This document shows, piece after piece, positions 42,901 to 54,507 of a DNA stretch of 64,000 nt. Both the position numbers and the translations under genes were made by a program. The DNA lies in assembly GCA_002917775.1 (NCBI GenBank), contig KZ627159.1, positions 142,010 through 206,009 on the forward strand. Direction: 5' to 3'. This DNA is from Glaciozyma antarctica PI12. Lineage: Eukaryota; Basidiomycota; Microbotryomycetes; Kriegeriales; Camptobasidiaceae. The notes beneath the pieces were generated by a model. The model saw only the letters and a list, made by a program, of their open reading frames with translations, did no database searches and was not told the origin of the DNA. Position 1 is the first letter of the stretch. Each line of letters begins with the position of its first letter.

Positions 42901-45900
42901 GATAACGGTGTGAGAGAGGAGGTTGATGTTGAGCCAGTCGGCGGGGAAGGCGTCGTTGTCGAGGATGGACTTGGAGACGCGGAAGATCTGCGTGAGTTGT
43001 CGCGCAAAGTTCTCCTTGCCTTCGACTTCGAGCGTCGATTCCAGCGCGTTGACAAAGATCTTGCGAGGGGCGAAGGACGATGAGGACGATGGAGATGCAG
43101 GCGATCTCGCCGACGCCGCTACGAAGGGTCGGTCGCTCCTTCTCGTCGGTCCGCTCCTTGTCCTTCAGTCGCTGTCGTCCGCATTCGGGAGATAGGGACA
43201 GGAGAGAGAAGGGGTAGGCTGAGGGGAAGACGACGGGGACGGCCGAAATGACGGAAGCTTGCGTCCTCGTTCGCTCGACCGCTTCGAGGTTCGCAACGTT
43301 CTCGAGCTCCCGATACGACTCGAGCAACCGCGGTAGAAGAGCGAGGAGGTACTCGATGCTGTCTTGCTCTTGCCCAAGGAGCGACCGACTCGCTCGGATG
43401 ACCGGGTCAATGAGCGCCTCGTAAATCTCATCGAGGACCGCCGCGACGACGCCGACCGCCAGCCGAATCCCCTCGACCCAGCTCACGCGGGCGATATCCC
43501 GCGTCGCCTGCGTATCCTTTGGCGTGCATCTCATGTGCTCGTCGAACTTGCCGAGCGACGGCTTGAGCCAGCGGACGATGTTGGGAACGAGGGCGGCGCG
43601 ACCGGTCGGGGACTGGAAGAGGACGCTGTTGACGAGTTGGTTCTGGAGGAGGATCTTCCAGACTGCGATCTTCCCCTTCGAGGCGACGATCGAGTCGCCA
43701 AACGCGATAGCGATTTCGGCGAGCTCCTGGTGATTGAAGCACTTGGCGAGGTCGGGGAGGATGGAGGCGAAATGCTGGACGGCGAGAGTTTGGGTACCGA
43801 TGATGGAGGAGGGGGAGAGGGCGCGCATGAGAGAGTTGATCTGCGAGAGCACGGCGGAGAGCTCCCGCTTGAAGGTCGTCTCGAGGTGGTCCGACGTGAC
43901 GCCCATTCCGACGTCCTTCGCGCGCTGGATCTCTCGCGATCGCACGATGAACTTGAAGAGGTAGTGCCAGACCTTGATGCTCGAGCGAAGGGTCGTCGCG
44001 CCTTCGATGCTGCCGGGATTTCGAAGGAGCTTGTGGAGGGACTTGATGATGTGCGACGAGGCGGTCGAGCAGGTGAAGTGTCGCTCGATGTAGACGTCCA
44101 GGACGGGCTTGAAGTTGGTGAAGCGTCGATCGGAGACGATGCCGAGGATGGTGACGAGAGCTTGGAAGACGAGGTCGTCCACTTCGCCTACTTGGTTCTG
44201 CTTCGAGATGAGGATACCGAAGAGTGCGTCGAAGATGTCTCTGCAGCATTCGCTCGTCAGCAAAGCTCGCAATATAAGCGAGACTACTCCACGAACCGCA
44301 GAAACTTGCAGACCTCGACCTCGCTACAGAATCTGCGATTAAGGCGTCAGCAGCTCGCTCAACCGGTGCGACAGAAGAGGAACGGCGCACCTCAACTTCT
44401 CCAAAGCGTCTTTGAGCTCCTCCGCATCCTCCAGAAGCGTCGAATCCCACTTGAGCAACTTGAGGAGCGTCTCGTTCTGTGTGTACTTGGTCGAAACGAG
44501 GAAGCTCCGCACGATCATCGTATCCTTCAGCGGGACGAGCGTCTTGAGTATCGAAGGCGGTAGATGGGGCGTCTGACCAGCTTGGTGGATCGGAGGAGCT
44601 TGGAAGTAGAATTGGGCGGTGGCGCAGTGCTTCTCGTAGCGGTAGAGGACGAGGTTGTGCGACCCGTCTGGGACGAAGGCGGCGTTGTCGAGGAAGAGAG
44701 GGAAGTAGGCGAATGCGAAGGGCTTGTCCCCGCCCGAGCCAGAGATGGTCCCGCGATCTCTTGAACCGCGAGAGCGGAAGGTGTAGAAGACGTGGCACTG
44801 CTGCATAAGCTCGACGGGGATTTCCAGCTTGACGAGCTCGCCCCATGCTGCAGTCGAAGCTTCGTCAGCAAGCGCACAGGTAACGAGAAAGTAACAACGT
44901 GCTAGGAGTGATGTTCGAACGAAAGACCATCGACGTATACTGCGAGACCGTCGGCTCGCCGCTCCCTCTCGAGATCACCCCCGGCACGAGCACTCCATCC
45001 CTCGTCCTGACCTCCGCCGTGACCTCGATATTCTTGGCCCCCGCTCCCGACGCCAGCTGTGCAAGCCCTCTCGTCGACCTCGGCGTTCCTCCGCTCGAGA
45101 AGTCGCCGCTCCAGAGCTTGAGGTAGACCTCGTTCCGCTGATCGCCGGGGAAGACGACGTCGGAGAAGCCGAGGCGAGCAGTGAGGGGTACGTCGGAGAG
45201 GAGGGTGGGGTTGTCCTTGATGAGGAGCGAGGTCTCGCCGTAGAGGATTCGAACGTTGACGGCGAGGTGATCCGCGCGAGGCGACTTTTCGATCTCCTTG
45301 ATCCGGCTACCGATAATGTCCTCGTGAAGGGTCGAAAAGGCTGCTTCGTTCGCGGGGATGAAGATGGGCATCTGGTACTCCTGCGTCGCCGTCGTCGCGT
45401 CTCCGGAGAGCTTGTTGAACTGACTGATCTCGAGAACCGCGCAACCGAATGGTCGGCGATAGCTCTGTCGTCCGTTCCGATCGACCGAGAGCATCCCACT
45501 CGACGAACCGAATCCATAGTCGACGCCCGCCTGCGAGGTCGACGAGCCGAACGAAGCCGTCTCGGAGCGAGGGATGGAAGGCGCTGCGAGGTAGCCCTGG
45601 CTGGTACTTGCGGTCGACGACGATCCTCCAACGAGCTTGATGCTACCGTTCTTGACGATCCGACAAACGAGGAAGATCTGATCCTGGACGTCGTGCTGGC
45701 TCAAATCGCAAAAGAGCGTCCTCATCTTGAGCAGTCGTCCCTCCGTCTCCCGCGCCGGCGCACCGTTGTGGTTGAGGATAATGCAGTAGTCCTCCGTAAC
45801 GTACCGCGCGTCCGTCTTGTTGAAGAGGGAGAAGTAGAGCTCGGCAGTCTCGCCCGGCGCGCAGGGGTTGGCGACGAACGCGCGGAGGTCGAGAAAGACG

Positions 45901-47517
45901 TGGTAGAATTTCGCGCCGGGCGGAGGGGAGAGATCGGAGGGAGAAGTAGGATTGGGAGAGGCGTGGAGGTTGAGGACGTTCGGAACGGAGAGGCGAGGGT
46001 TCGAGGGAGAGGCGGCGAGGTCGTGCGAAGGCGAGCTGTGGGAGGTCGGGACGAGACCGCCGTCGTTCCAGGTTCCAGAGTAGGCGAGAGCAACCTGCAC
46101 GGCGTCTGTATCACCACATCATTAGCGGCTGCCTCTTCACCCCGTTGACTGTAGAGAGGACTCACACATCCGCACCGCCGATACCCATCCCTTGCGCTCA
46201 ATCTCCCCCTCCACCTCAACATTCACCAGTCCTCCCCACGTCGGATGCCTAACAATGACGTCCAACCCCTGCTCGACACTTCCCCCTCACCAACCTCGCC
46301 ACCATCTCCCTCCTCAATTTCTCCATCTCATCCCCACTCAACGTCCTCGCCAACAACTGCCTCCTCCCCGCATGCAGCACCTCTATATGCGCCTTGACAC
46401 TCGCAAACAGCTCGTAGTCCCGTCGATAGAGGTGCGTGTAGAGCAACGCCGCCCATTCCCGTAACGCGCACGCCACTTCGTCCACCAGGGGCTCCTCCGC
46501 TCCTCCAGCCGTCTCGTCACCACATTTGAGGCTCGGTAGCGGGGGGTTCGGTCGATCGTCCTCTCTTCTCTCCTCGCTCGCGCCGTAGGTCGCAGCACGC
46601 GAGCGATTCGCAAAGGAGGAGAGCGAGGCGACCGAACTCCTGTTGCGGACTTTCGAGGGCGTCCCGTTTGTCGGAGAGGCGAGAGGTGTGCCCGTCGATT
46701 CTTCCGCTTCGTCCTCCTCCTGCAAAGGGCCTAGTTTATGCTCCCGCGGACTTGCGACGACGATGCTAGGAAGTTCGGGGAGGGAGTAGGTCGATAATCT
46801 CCGTTCTGCGTCCTCGAGTTGTTCGCGGATCTGGACGTGCGAAGCGGGGAAGATACCGACGGAGACTTGGGGCTCTTCCGAGAGGGGTGCGGAGGAGGGG
46901 TCGGAGGAGGGGGGTGCTCAGGCGGGGGTGTGGAGAGGTGCTGACGACGTAGCCGCGGTACCAGGTGCCTGAGTCGATGGGAGAGGAAGGACCGGAGGAG
47001 GGGCGGAAGACTTCAAAGACGTAGACCTCGTCGCCGACTTCGAGAGGGACCTGGAGGTGGAGAGAGAGAGAGTTTAGCTGCGGCTCTCTCGCCTCCTGCG
47101 TGTGGCGCAAGCTACGCTGGTGCCTCCCAGCTAGCTTAGAGCTGAACAGATCTTCCTACCGCTTCAGCTAGAGCACCTCCGCCTCGTTCCCAGAGAGCGT
47201 GCTCCAGCACCGCGCACCACCGCGCACCTCCAGGCGCAGCCCCTGCCCTCCAGCCTCCCACCTGTCTCCCACCTCCTACCCCTCTCCTGCACCTGCCACC
47301 TTGCCCTCCCCTCTCTCTCCTCACCCAGTCCACCCTCAGCACTCACCTGGTACACATTCCCCTCCTGCTCCCCGTCCTTCCCCACCTCGAGCACGGGCAG
47401 AAAGTTATGCACCGCGAACCCATACTCGATCGTCTTGGTCGGTACCTGTGCCACGAGAAGGGGTGAGCTGGGACAAGGAGGGAGGAGGGAGGCACGGACC
47501 CAGCGTCCTGTTGTCAT
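39989..47517 (-). CDS. DOCK-family guanine nucleotide exchange factor (SH3, DHR1, DHR2)
   Basis: The longest gene in the window, about 20 exons and roughly 2,000 residues. It starts at ATG 47,515-47,517. An N-terminal SH3-like segment (IEYGFAVHNFLPVLEVG, VPLEVGDEVYVFEVFRP, TWYRGYVVS) is followed by a DHR1/C2 region at about 45,000-46,000 (YHVFLDLRAFVANPCAPGET, NVRILYGETSLLIKDNPTLL), helical repeats, and DHR2 at about 40,600-41,950 (TEAGLTLKLHADLHEWNL, GKAWEVALTICKELQHEYET, EYFRVAFYGNRFP). DOCK proteins activate Rac/Cdc42-type GTPases at membranes. The C-terminus is a Ser-rich tail with basic clusters, ending at TGA 39,989. One-base frame changes near 41,590, 42,602 and 43,083 break the frame, yet the flanking blocks match the family closely, so sequence error is the likelier explanation. 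Confidence 0.9.
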
Positions 47518-48063
47518 GCTGGGTGCGGCGAGGGCCAGAGGGCTGAGCGGAGCCCGGGAGCGTGTAGGCGGGAGGCGGAGGAGGAGGAAGGCGGAGAGAC
47601 GAGGATGAGGTGCGAGGGAGCTGAGGACAAGGTGTGGGAGGGACGGAGGCGTCTGTCTTGCACGTCGCCGACGACTTTTGTCAAAAGGAGTCTTCGTCTG
47701 TTTGGTGCTGTGTTCGCTCGTAGATACTGTAGTGTGAGGCAAGCTGAGGGACGGCTGCCAGCAGAGCTCAAGGACTTGTCGGCGAGCGAGAATCGATGAT
47801 TGTTTACCTCTGCGTCTGCGCGTCTGCCTCTTCGGTCCCTCTCAGCTCCGTCTCCGTTTCGGCACGAGGGAAAGCGGTAGCGTAGGAAGCAGTGCTCGCT
47901 ATCGAAGCGTCGGAGAGGAAATGGCGGAACTCGACAGGTTGCAGAATTACGAGAACCGCTACTCCGGGCACTACAAACCTGCAAACGACGTCGTCAGAAG
48001 CTGTATCGCGGAAGCCAGGGAATGAAGAGCTCACAAGAAACAAAATACGCACAGGAGGAGGCG
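47518..48063. other. intergenic region upstream of the DOCK gene
   Basis: About 550 bp between the DOCK start and the 3' end of the F-box gene, both on the minus strand. The stretch just downstream of the F-box stop holds intron-like signals (gtgcg..., ctgacgacgtcgtttgcag) that may be an intron in the F-box gene's 3' UTR. No gene is supported. Confidence 0.4.
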
Positions 48064-48957
48064 CTAGATATCGTCCACTGCGCCACCGGTCAAGCCATCG
48101 CCCTCCCAGGTCCTCACCGACCCCTTGCCAGTCTTGCCCTTGACCTTGGAATTCCGCAGCGACTGTATCACCAAGCGCATCAGCTAGCCATCCACTTGCA
48201 CCCACGCCGACAAGACCAACGCACCTTGTAGTACGCCCTCATCGCCACTTTGTCCCCCGCTTCCATCTCCCTCCCCTCATTCTCCTCCTTCCACTTCGCC
48301 TCCCTCTCCTCCCTCATCGTCACCCCTTCCTCGTCCACTCCCTCCTCCTCATCCGATTCCACCTCCTCCACCCTATGAATAGCCGCGAACCGCGCTGCCC
48401 AGTCCTCCTTTGAATCCGCTCGTCGCCAAGTCGGTAATCCAGGAGATTCGGCGTACGAAGGTGAACGGTTCTCAGGTGCTTGAATAGCCTCGTACGTGAG
48501 GTACCAGAGGTAATCTGCGTCTCGCATCAGCTCCCGCCTCACCCCACGCCGAGCGACGGAACGCACTCATCGTCTGACTCTTCCTCCACTTCTTGCACAC
48601 CCTCCCACAGCTCAACAGATCATCCACCCCCAGCTCCCCAAAGATCCTCCCATTAATCTCCCCCGGAAACTTGGCCAAAGGGTCCATGCTACTCTTGTTC
48701 GCCTCGGCCTTCTCCCTCTCCTTCGTCTTATCCCTCCTCGGTTTCCCCGCTCCCTTCCCCTTCCTACTCGGCGAAGTACTCCTCGAAGAACTGGGTGTCG
48801 AGCCGCGAGAGCCAGGGGCGGAGGGGAGAGGGGTACGGACGTCGATGCGGTCTTCGTCGTCGGAGAGAATGAGGTGGGAGAGGGAGGGAGGGGAGGCGAG
48901 AGAGGCGGCGTGGCGGTTTAGAGCCGAGTGGAGGAGGTCGTGGGATCCGGAACCCAT
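48064..48957 (-). CDS. F-box domain protein
   Basis: Three exons from ATG 48,955-48,957. After a Ser/Pro-rich, basic N-terminus, a good F-box follows: MDPLAKFPGEINGRIFGELG and VDDLLSCGRVCKKWRKSQTM, the expected hydrophobic/proline helix pattern for Skp1 binding. The second exon encodes YLWYLTYEAIQAPENRSP, then AARFAAIHRVEEVESDEEEG and an acidic, charged helix. A gtgcgt...acag intron then leads to SLRNSKVKGKTGKGSVRTWE and the end TGGAVDDI, with TAG at 48,064-48,066. Of the F-box-like genes here this is the most canonical. It is predicted to be a small SCF adaptor, with no recognised substrate-binding domain beyond the acidic region. No LRR or WD40 repeats are seen. Confidence 0.8.
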
Positions 48958-49696
48958 CTTGTGCTGGAGGAGAGGGTTTTTATGAGAGAGTGTGGGGAAG
49001 AGGTGGGAAGGGGAGTCCGTCGCGCGGATGGTGGTGAGCTAGAGGAAGGCGCTGGTGACTGAAGGTGTAACTCGAGGCGTTCACGGTCGGCGAGTTTTGT
49101 CGACGAGCGAAGGTGGAGAAGGGAGAAAGGCGAAGGCGAGTCACCAGCTTCGCTCCTAGCCCATGACGGGGTTCATTTCCAGCGAATCTATTGGTCAAAT
49201 TTGAACTCAACTCTGCAGCGAGCGGAGTCGTTTCTTTCAGGGAAAGAAGCCGTAAAGTTCAATACGGTGGGACGAGAGAGAAGAAGAAGGCCAGGCGAGA
49301 GCTCAAAAAACGGAACAAGTCCGAGGAGCAAACGCATTCCTCCTTCTCGAAGCAAGTTCAGCAGCGAACGAGAGCTGCCCTTCACAGCGTCGTAGCATCC
49401 GGGAGTGTTCACCCGATCATGTCGTCGAGAGGCAGCACGAGAAACGAGGTAACGGGGCGAACCAAGCAGGTGAAGCGAGGTGCTAAAAGGGGGGTGATCC
49501 CGTCCAGGGCGATACAGATCTTACAGTACGTCCTACACTCCTCTCAATAGCCACCACTCCTCCGTACACATTCCTCCCGCTACTCTCCAGCTGCCCAGCC
49601 TCCCTCCCCCGCGCACTCCATCCGCCAATCTCGAGCCACTTCGAAGGACGTGCGGCCGCGAAGGATGTAGTGAATACTCCAGCCGCATCCTCGAGC
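48958..49696. other. intergenic, no supported gene
   Basis: About 740 bp between the F-box gene start and the 3' end of CRIPT. A lysine/arginine-rich plus-strand open frame at 49,191-49,550 has no homology that I recognise and no splice or start context to support it. The region likely holds the F-box gene promoter. Confidence 0.45.
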
Positions 49697-50381
49697 TCAC
49701 TTGGAGCTCATCTTGTACTGTGTGACGTCCAGCACTGACTTGGCGCACCTGCGGAATCAAAAGCTATCAGCAGCTGCGTCGGTGAGAGCTTCAGGAACGC
49801 ACATCGCACACTTCCCCGCCTTATAGGCACAACCTGCGCAAGTTCGTAAGCTAATTTCCTGCCGTACAGCGCCAGAGCAAGCTCACTTTGACAGTACTTT
49901 GCCCCGACTCGAGAGACCTGTTCAGCAGACCTATCAGCTCCCCTGTCCTCCTCGCACTCCATCCAATCGCAAACTCACCGTCGTCTTGCACCTGCATCCT
50001 AACGCATCAGTACCACCCCACCCACCACCGAGAACCGCACTCACGTCTCACACTTCCCAAACGTCACGCCTCCCCCACTCGCTCCTCCCTTCGACGACCC
50101 CGCCACCGGCGTATAAGGCGAGTACCTCGCCTTCGAGCTGAGCAACTTGTTCTCCCCGACCTTGCGCTGATTCCTATCTCCTCCGGCCCCCGTGGGTCGC
50201 CAGACGTCCCTGTGGCGTTGAAGAGTCAGCAGGCGTCTTTGGCAGAGGGCGGAGAGAGGACGTACGTGCAGGCGAGTCTTGGAGGTCTTGGCGAGCTTCT
50301 TCTCGCACTTTGCGCAGACCTGAGGGGGGTGCGCGTGTCAGCAAGCGTCGGGGCTGCCAAGGCTGTCTGAGGACGCACCAT
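49697..50381 (-). CDS. CRIPT: CRIPT-like cysteine-rich protein
   Basis: Multiple tiny exons. The first exon appears to encode only the initiator methionine (ATG at 50,379-50,381 directly followed by a gtgcgt donor). The spliced protein reads MVCAKCEKKLAKTSKTRLH, then DVWRPTG, RKVGENKLLSSKARYSPYTP, FGKCETCKTT, VSRVGAKYCQ, and GCAYKAGKCAMCAKSVLDVT followed by QYKMSSK and TGA. The CxxC pairs and the KVGENKLLSSKARYSPY block are diagnostic of CRIPT, a small zinc-binding protein conserved across eukaryotes. In metazoans it binds PDZ domains, and it is linked to minor-spliceosome function. A glycine-rich insert between the conserved blocks is unusual. Its role in fungi is not established. Confidence 0.9.
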
Positions 50382-50597
50382 CCTTGTCGAGGCTCGATTG
50401 GTTGAGGGTTCTCTGCGGGTGCGGCCTAGGCTAGAGCAGACGCAGTTGGGCACTATGCGAGTGCAGACGAGGATGAAAAGCTTGAGACGCTGCGAGTGGG
50501 AGCTGGGAGCAGGACAAGAGAGAACGCACCCCGCCTGTCGCCTCTTGTCCTCCTCGACCAACAGCGCTCGAACGGAGTCAACAGCAAGCTACGCACA
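50382..50597. promoter_or_regulatory. divergent promoter between CRIPT and LRR-like gene
   Basis: 216 bp separate the two divergent start codons. A gtgcgt-like donor and cag elements suggest that leader introns are possible. No defined motif is visible. Confidence 0.45.
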
Positions 50598-52996
50598 ATG
50601 CCGCCACCCAACCTGGCAGACCTGCCTCCCAAAGTTCTCCAACGGATCCTAGCAGAAACTCTCGCCGCCGACCCCTCACTCGCCCCCACCCTCCTATCCT
50701 CGCTAGGTCGCTCCATTGCAGCGGCGGCCTCTGCGACGCTCTTCGAACAAATCCTACTCGAGGACGACGACTCGCTTCTCGTAGCAGTAGAGGAGGAGGA
50801 GGCAGAGGGCGGGCCAGCGCGAAACGTGCTCGCTGCGGTCTGGAGGAGCAGGTCTCGCGGGAGACTGTGTGCGGTCGCTTACGATCCTGGGGCCCTCGCC
50901 TATCGAAGGAAGAACGCCAGACCCTTCGAACCCGCTGGAGCCGTTCACGTTCGACGGCGGAGCGGGTACGACGGACTCGAACGAACCACCCCCTCTCGAC
51001 CCTCACTCGTTCGCCCACCTGCTCCTCCCCAATTTCATCAATCTCGCCATCCTTCACCTGGGCATCTTCCCGCCTCCCTCTGGCCAACCTCTGCACCGCA
51101 CTCGGAGCGGCCGCCAAGAACCTCTCGTCCTTCTCCCTCGACCTCACCAGCGCGCCGACGACGGGAAGCCCGAGGACTTTGGTTCGCTGGGACGCAGAAC
51201 AACTCGCCGCACTCCCCGTGTCCGTCTCTCGAATTGCGATCGTCCATCTCTCCCTCGAAGGATCTCGCGAACTCGCACGCGCGTTCGCCCTCCTCCCGAA
51301 CCTCGAGAACCTCGAACTCTCGCGGACGCTTTTCGTCGATGATACGTTGCTAGAGGCGATGGCGGAGGGAGCGAAGCGGTTGACCAAGCTGGCGATCAGG
51401 GAGATGGCGGGAACCAAGTTGACGGAGCACGGACTCGGAGCGCTGCTGGACCCCATCGACGGCTGCACGGCGTTGGAGGAGCTCGTTCTCGACAGCGTCG
51501 AAGGCAGGCATAATTTCTCTTTCCCCAGGTTTAGGGACTCACCAAGGATCCTCCCGTCCTCACAGGTCGACTCTCCAAGGCCTGCTGGAGCCGCATCTCC
51601 CCCCTCCCTTCCTCTCTCCACGTCGTCCGCATCTCCTTCGCCGAACAAGGTCCGCACAAGTCCTGGAGTGCAGACCACCTTGAATCGATCTCGAGCGTCG
51701 CAGCCGCGCCTGACGTGCACACCCTCGAAATCTCTCGCAGGCCACAGGACGGCGCGCGGATCCTCGGACAGCATCAGGTCTCGCGATTCGAGATCTTGGA
51801 CGTCGTTGCGCCGCGGGCGATGAGCCAGACGTTGCTCGATGCGATAGTCGACAAGGGACCCGAGTGGAAGGACCTCGATCTTGACTTTTACAGCCTCCCC
51901 ATCGATACGCTCAAGAAGATCCTCGACAAGACGGCGCACGTCCAGCGGGTTAAGGTCCTCGTCGACGCGCCTTTCAAGTCCCTCGTACGTTCTTTCGTTC
52001 GCCGTTCGTCCTCAAGCTAATAGCCTTTCGCAGCTCCTCCTCTCGAGCTCCTTCGGCCTCTCTTCCCAGCTCAGGACCTTCATCATCTCCGTCCCACCAG
52101 CCCACGCCCCCTGCATCCTCCCTTCCTCCTTCCCCCAGCCCTCCTTCTCCCCACCAACCCCAACCACCTCCCCGAAAGCGCGCCACTCCTCCCTCCCCGC
52201 TCTCTCGCCCATGTCCGTCCCCCTCTCCCCTCCTCAGGACCCCTACACGACCCTCGTCCCCGCTACGCGCGAATGGCGTCGGTTCCTCAAGAAGACGCAC
52301 AGCCTCGAAGAGATCGTTTGGGGCGGGCGAGGGGGATTAGGGACCTGGAGGTTCGGCACGCTGTCGAAAGTCGAGTTCGAGCCGGCGGGAACGAGGTTGG
52401 TGGAGGAGACGACGTCGGTCGTTGGGTCCCCGGTGAGGTGGATGGACGAGGGGAGGAGGAAGACGAGGCGAGCGAGCGACGTTAGCGAGTTCTCACTTTC
52501 CAGCTCTCTCAATCAGAGCGAGGGAGTGGGGCTCGGGTTCACGGACGCGAGCACGAGGACGCCGAGCAGGAAGGTCAGTTCCAGCCCTGAGCGAGACAAG
52601 GCGTTCCCGAAGCTCGGGACTTCGCCGTCGTCGCCCAAAACGGTCGCGTCCCCTTCGTCGAGGCTGAGCACCCCTTCGACAAACACCACTTCTCCCTCCC
52701 CTTCCCACGCCACCAAACCTACTTCTCCTACCTCGCCCAAGACTCCCTCACCAACGACCTCGAGGGCGTCTCAGCGCCCTCAGCAGGCTACGAAAGCCGC
52801 TCCTTCGAAGGCGCCTTCGGTCGGGACGACTCAGGAGAAGGGATCTTCGAACGGCGCTGGACGCGGGAGGAAGTCGGCGGGGGGAACGGGGACGCCGGCG
52901 GCGACGACGCATGCGAGGAGGAAGAGCTCGACGGGAGGGATCGTGCCGCCGGTCGAAAGGACTGTGCCGGGGTTGTCGCCGAAGGGGAGGAAGTGA
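50598..52996 (+). CDS. F-box/LRR-like protein with long disordered C-terminus
   Basis: The ATG at 50,598 opens MPPPNLADLPPKVLQRILAE, an F-box-like or BTB-adjacent helix pattern seen at the start of many fungal LRR proteins. Leucine-rich segments follow (LLLPNFINLAILHLGIFPPP, FALLPNLENLELSRTLFVDD, LTKLAIREMAG, CTALEELVLDSVEG, VSRFEILDVVAPRAMSQTLL, WKDLDLDFYSLPIDTLKKIL). Two typical introns lie near 51,500-51,565 and 51,985-52,032. The last third is Ser/Pro/Thr-rich and disordered, ending GIVPPVERTVPGLSPKGRK and TGA at 52,994-52,996. One-base frame changes near 50,860 and 51,080 interrupt the first exon while neighbouring segments stay readable, again consistent with sequence error. The substrate is unknown. 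Confidence 0.65.
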
Positions 52997-53123
52997 GGGG
53001 AGGGGGTGCTTTTGTTGCTTGCTTGTTTTGATTCGTGCATCGTCGTGGGGGAAGCTGAAACGGTGATAGTCTGTTTGCTTCGAACACCGAATCTATTACT
53101 GCTTCTTCTTCTACTGCCCTATT

Positions 53124-54270
53124 CTACTGCTCCCTGCGTATACTGCTCGCACTGCTACCGCTGCTTCCCACCGCTGGAGTCTTCGTCGACCGATTAACAG
53201 GACTCGGAGTCCAGCGAACGCGGCATTCCTCCTCCTCCCCGATCCCCAGCGTCTCCTTCTCCTCCGCTTCGAGGAGGGAAAGGAGCGACTGATCGCAAAT
53301 GCATCGGAGCCAAGATTCGGGGATGAGGGTGACGGTCTCGCGGCGAGAATACGCTGGCAGGCGAAGCGAGTCGCGAAGGCAGCAGCACTGCGAAGCGAAT
53401 TCCAGTCAGCTCCTCTCCTCACTCCGACAAAAGAAAGGACTCGCCGAAGCGATGTGGACCTTCTTCGAAAGCTGCACCGTCTCTTCGTCACCGTCTTGCT
53501 TCCGGAACTTGATCGCGACGCCAATCTTGTGCGATACGCGCACCGCCGTGATAGTCGCTTCCGGGGTCGTCGACCGGATCTTGTCGTCGTCAAGCAGCCT
53601 CACAAGATGCCGATAGTTCCATTCCTCTCCTTCTTTCGTCTCGCCGAGAGGTTGGAGAGTGGTCAGAGCGGGGGAAGGGAGGTAGACGCCGGAAGGAGAT
53701 GTGGACTTTGGGGAGCGGGTGGACTGGTCTACTCGGAAGAGTTTGAGCGTTTGGACTGAAGCTCGAGCGATATATCCGTCCTCGTAAAGCACTTCGCACA
53801 GTGAGGGTTTTGAGCGCGCAAAGTAAGGTGGTACCGGGAAGCGCGAGGAGGTGGGAGAGAGAGAGGGCGAGAACGACGACGCCAGCAGTTGACTCACGTG
53901 AGTGCAGGTTCCAAGTTCCCGTAAGAGAGTGGCGTTTCGTAGAGCAGGAGGTAGAGACAGAACCAGCCAGCCTCTGCCGAGTGCCGCTGAGCTTGAGGCT
54001 GGGTCCGTCGACGGTGCTGGAGAGGCGACCCAATTTCAAGCGCGATGCAGGTCTCGGCGCCGCCAGATCGGGGGCAAGAGATCCCGGTTACTCGGAAGCG
54101 CTAAGCACCTAGCGAGAGCTGTCCTCTGTGCGTGAGGGCCAGAGTGAGGGCGCTGACGTTGGGAGGAGGAGAGGTCGAGGAGCGCTCACTCCTTCGATGG
54201 CGTGGACGCTTGCCCGCCGTGTTCCAGGTGCAGGATAACCTCGTGCAAGCAGACCTAAAGGCAGTTGAAC
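53124..54270 (-). CDS. uncharacterised protein
   Basis: Minus-strand exons with plausible introns. Readable segments from the 5' side are CLHEVILHLEHGGQASTPSK (near 54,190-54,250), a stretch with SLTGTWNLHS near 53,900, SLCEVLYEDGYIARASVQTL and KLFRVDQSTRSP, then YRHLVRLLDDDKIRSTTPEA, VRVSHKIGVAIKFRKQDGDE, VQLSKKVHIASA, and LRLPAYSRRETVTLIPESW. It ends near SIRREQ with TAG at 53,124-53,126. The mix of charged and hydrophobic residues is that of a folded soluble protein. The start codon and two exon joints are unresolved. I recognise no family and assign no function. Confidence 0.5.
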
Positions 54271-54507
54271 GTCGAGGGAGCTGAAGCACTGCTGAAGCGA
54301 GCTGGCGGAAGAGGAACAAGAGGCGACTTCGTCGAGCGTGTTAGTCTTCCTCCTTCCCCCCTCCCACACAGCCCAAACCCGCCCGCCCGCCTCTCCAACC
54401 ACTTCAAATCACCTCCTCGACACCTCCCGAGCTCGCCCCAACCCCATCTCGCCCCCTCGCGCCCCGCCCGCCTCTCCTCCTCCCTCCCGGCACATTTCTC
54501 CTTCGCG

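Noticed and set aside
43364-44563. A 399-codon plus-strand open frame inside the DOCK gene
   Set aside because: It lies antisense to well supported DOCK exons. Long antisense frames arise from the GC-rich codon usage; no family similarity or start context supports it.
39989-47517. DOCK gene as a pseudogene because of three frame changes
   Set aside because: Conservation of SH3, DHR1 and DHR2 blocks is strong on both sides of each change, and similar one-base changes occur in likely essential genes nearby, so sequence error is the simpler explanation.
49191-49550. A lysine/arginine-rich 119-codon plus-strand open frame
   Set aside because: No recognisable family, no intron, no CT-rich leader. 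It lies in an intergenic region that needs to hold the F-box gene promoter. Kept only as intergenic.
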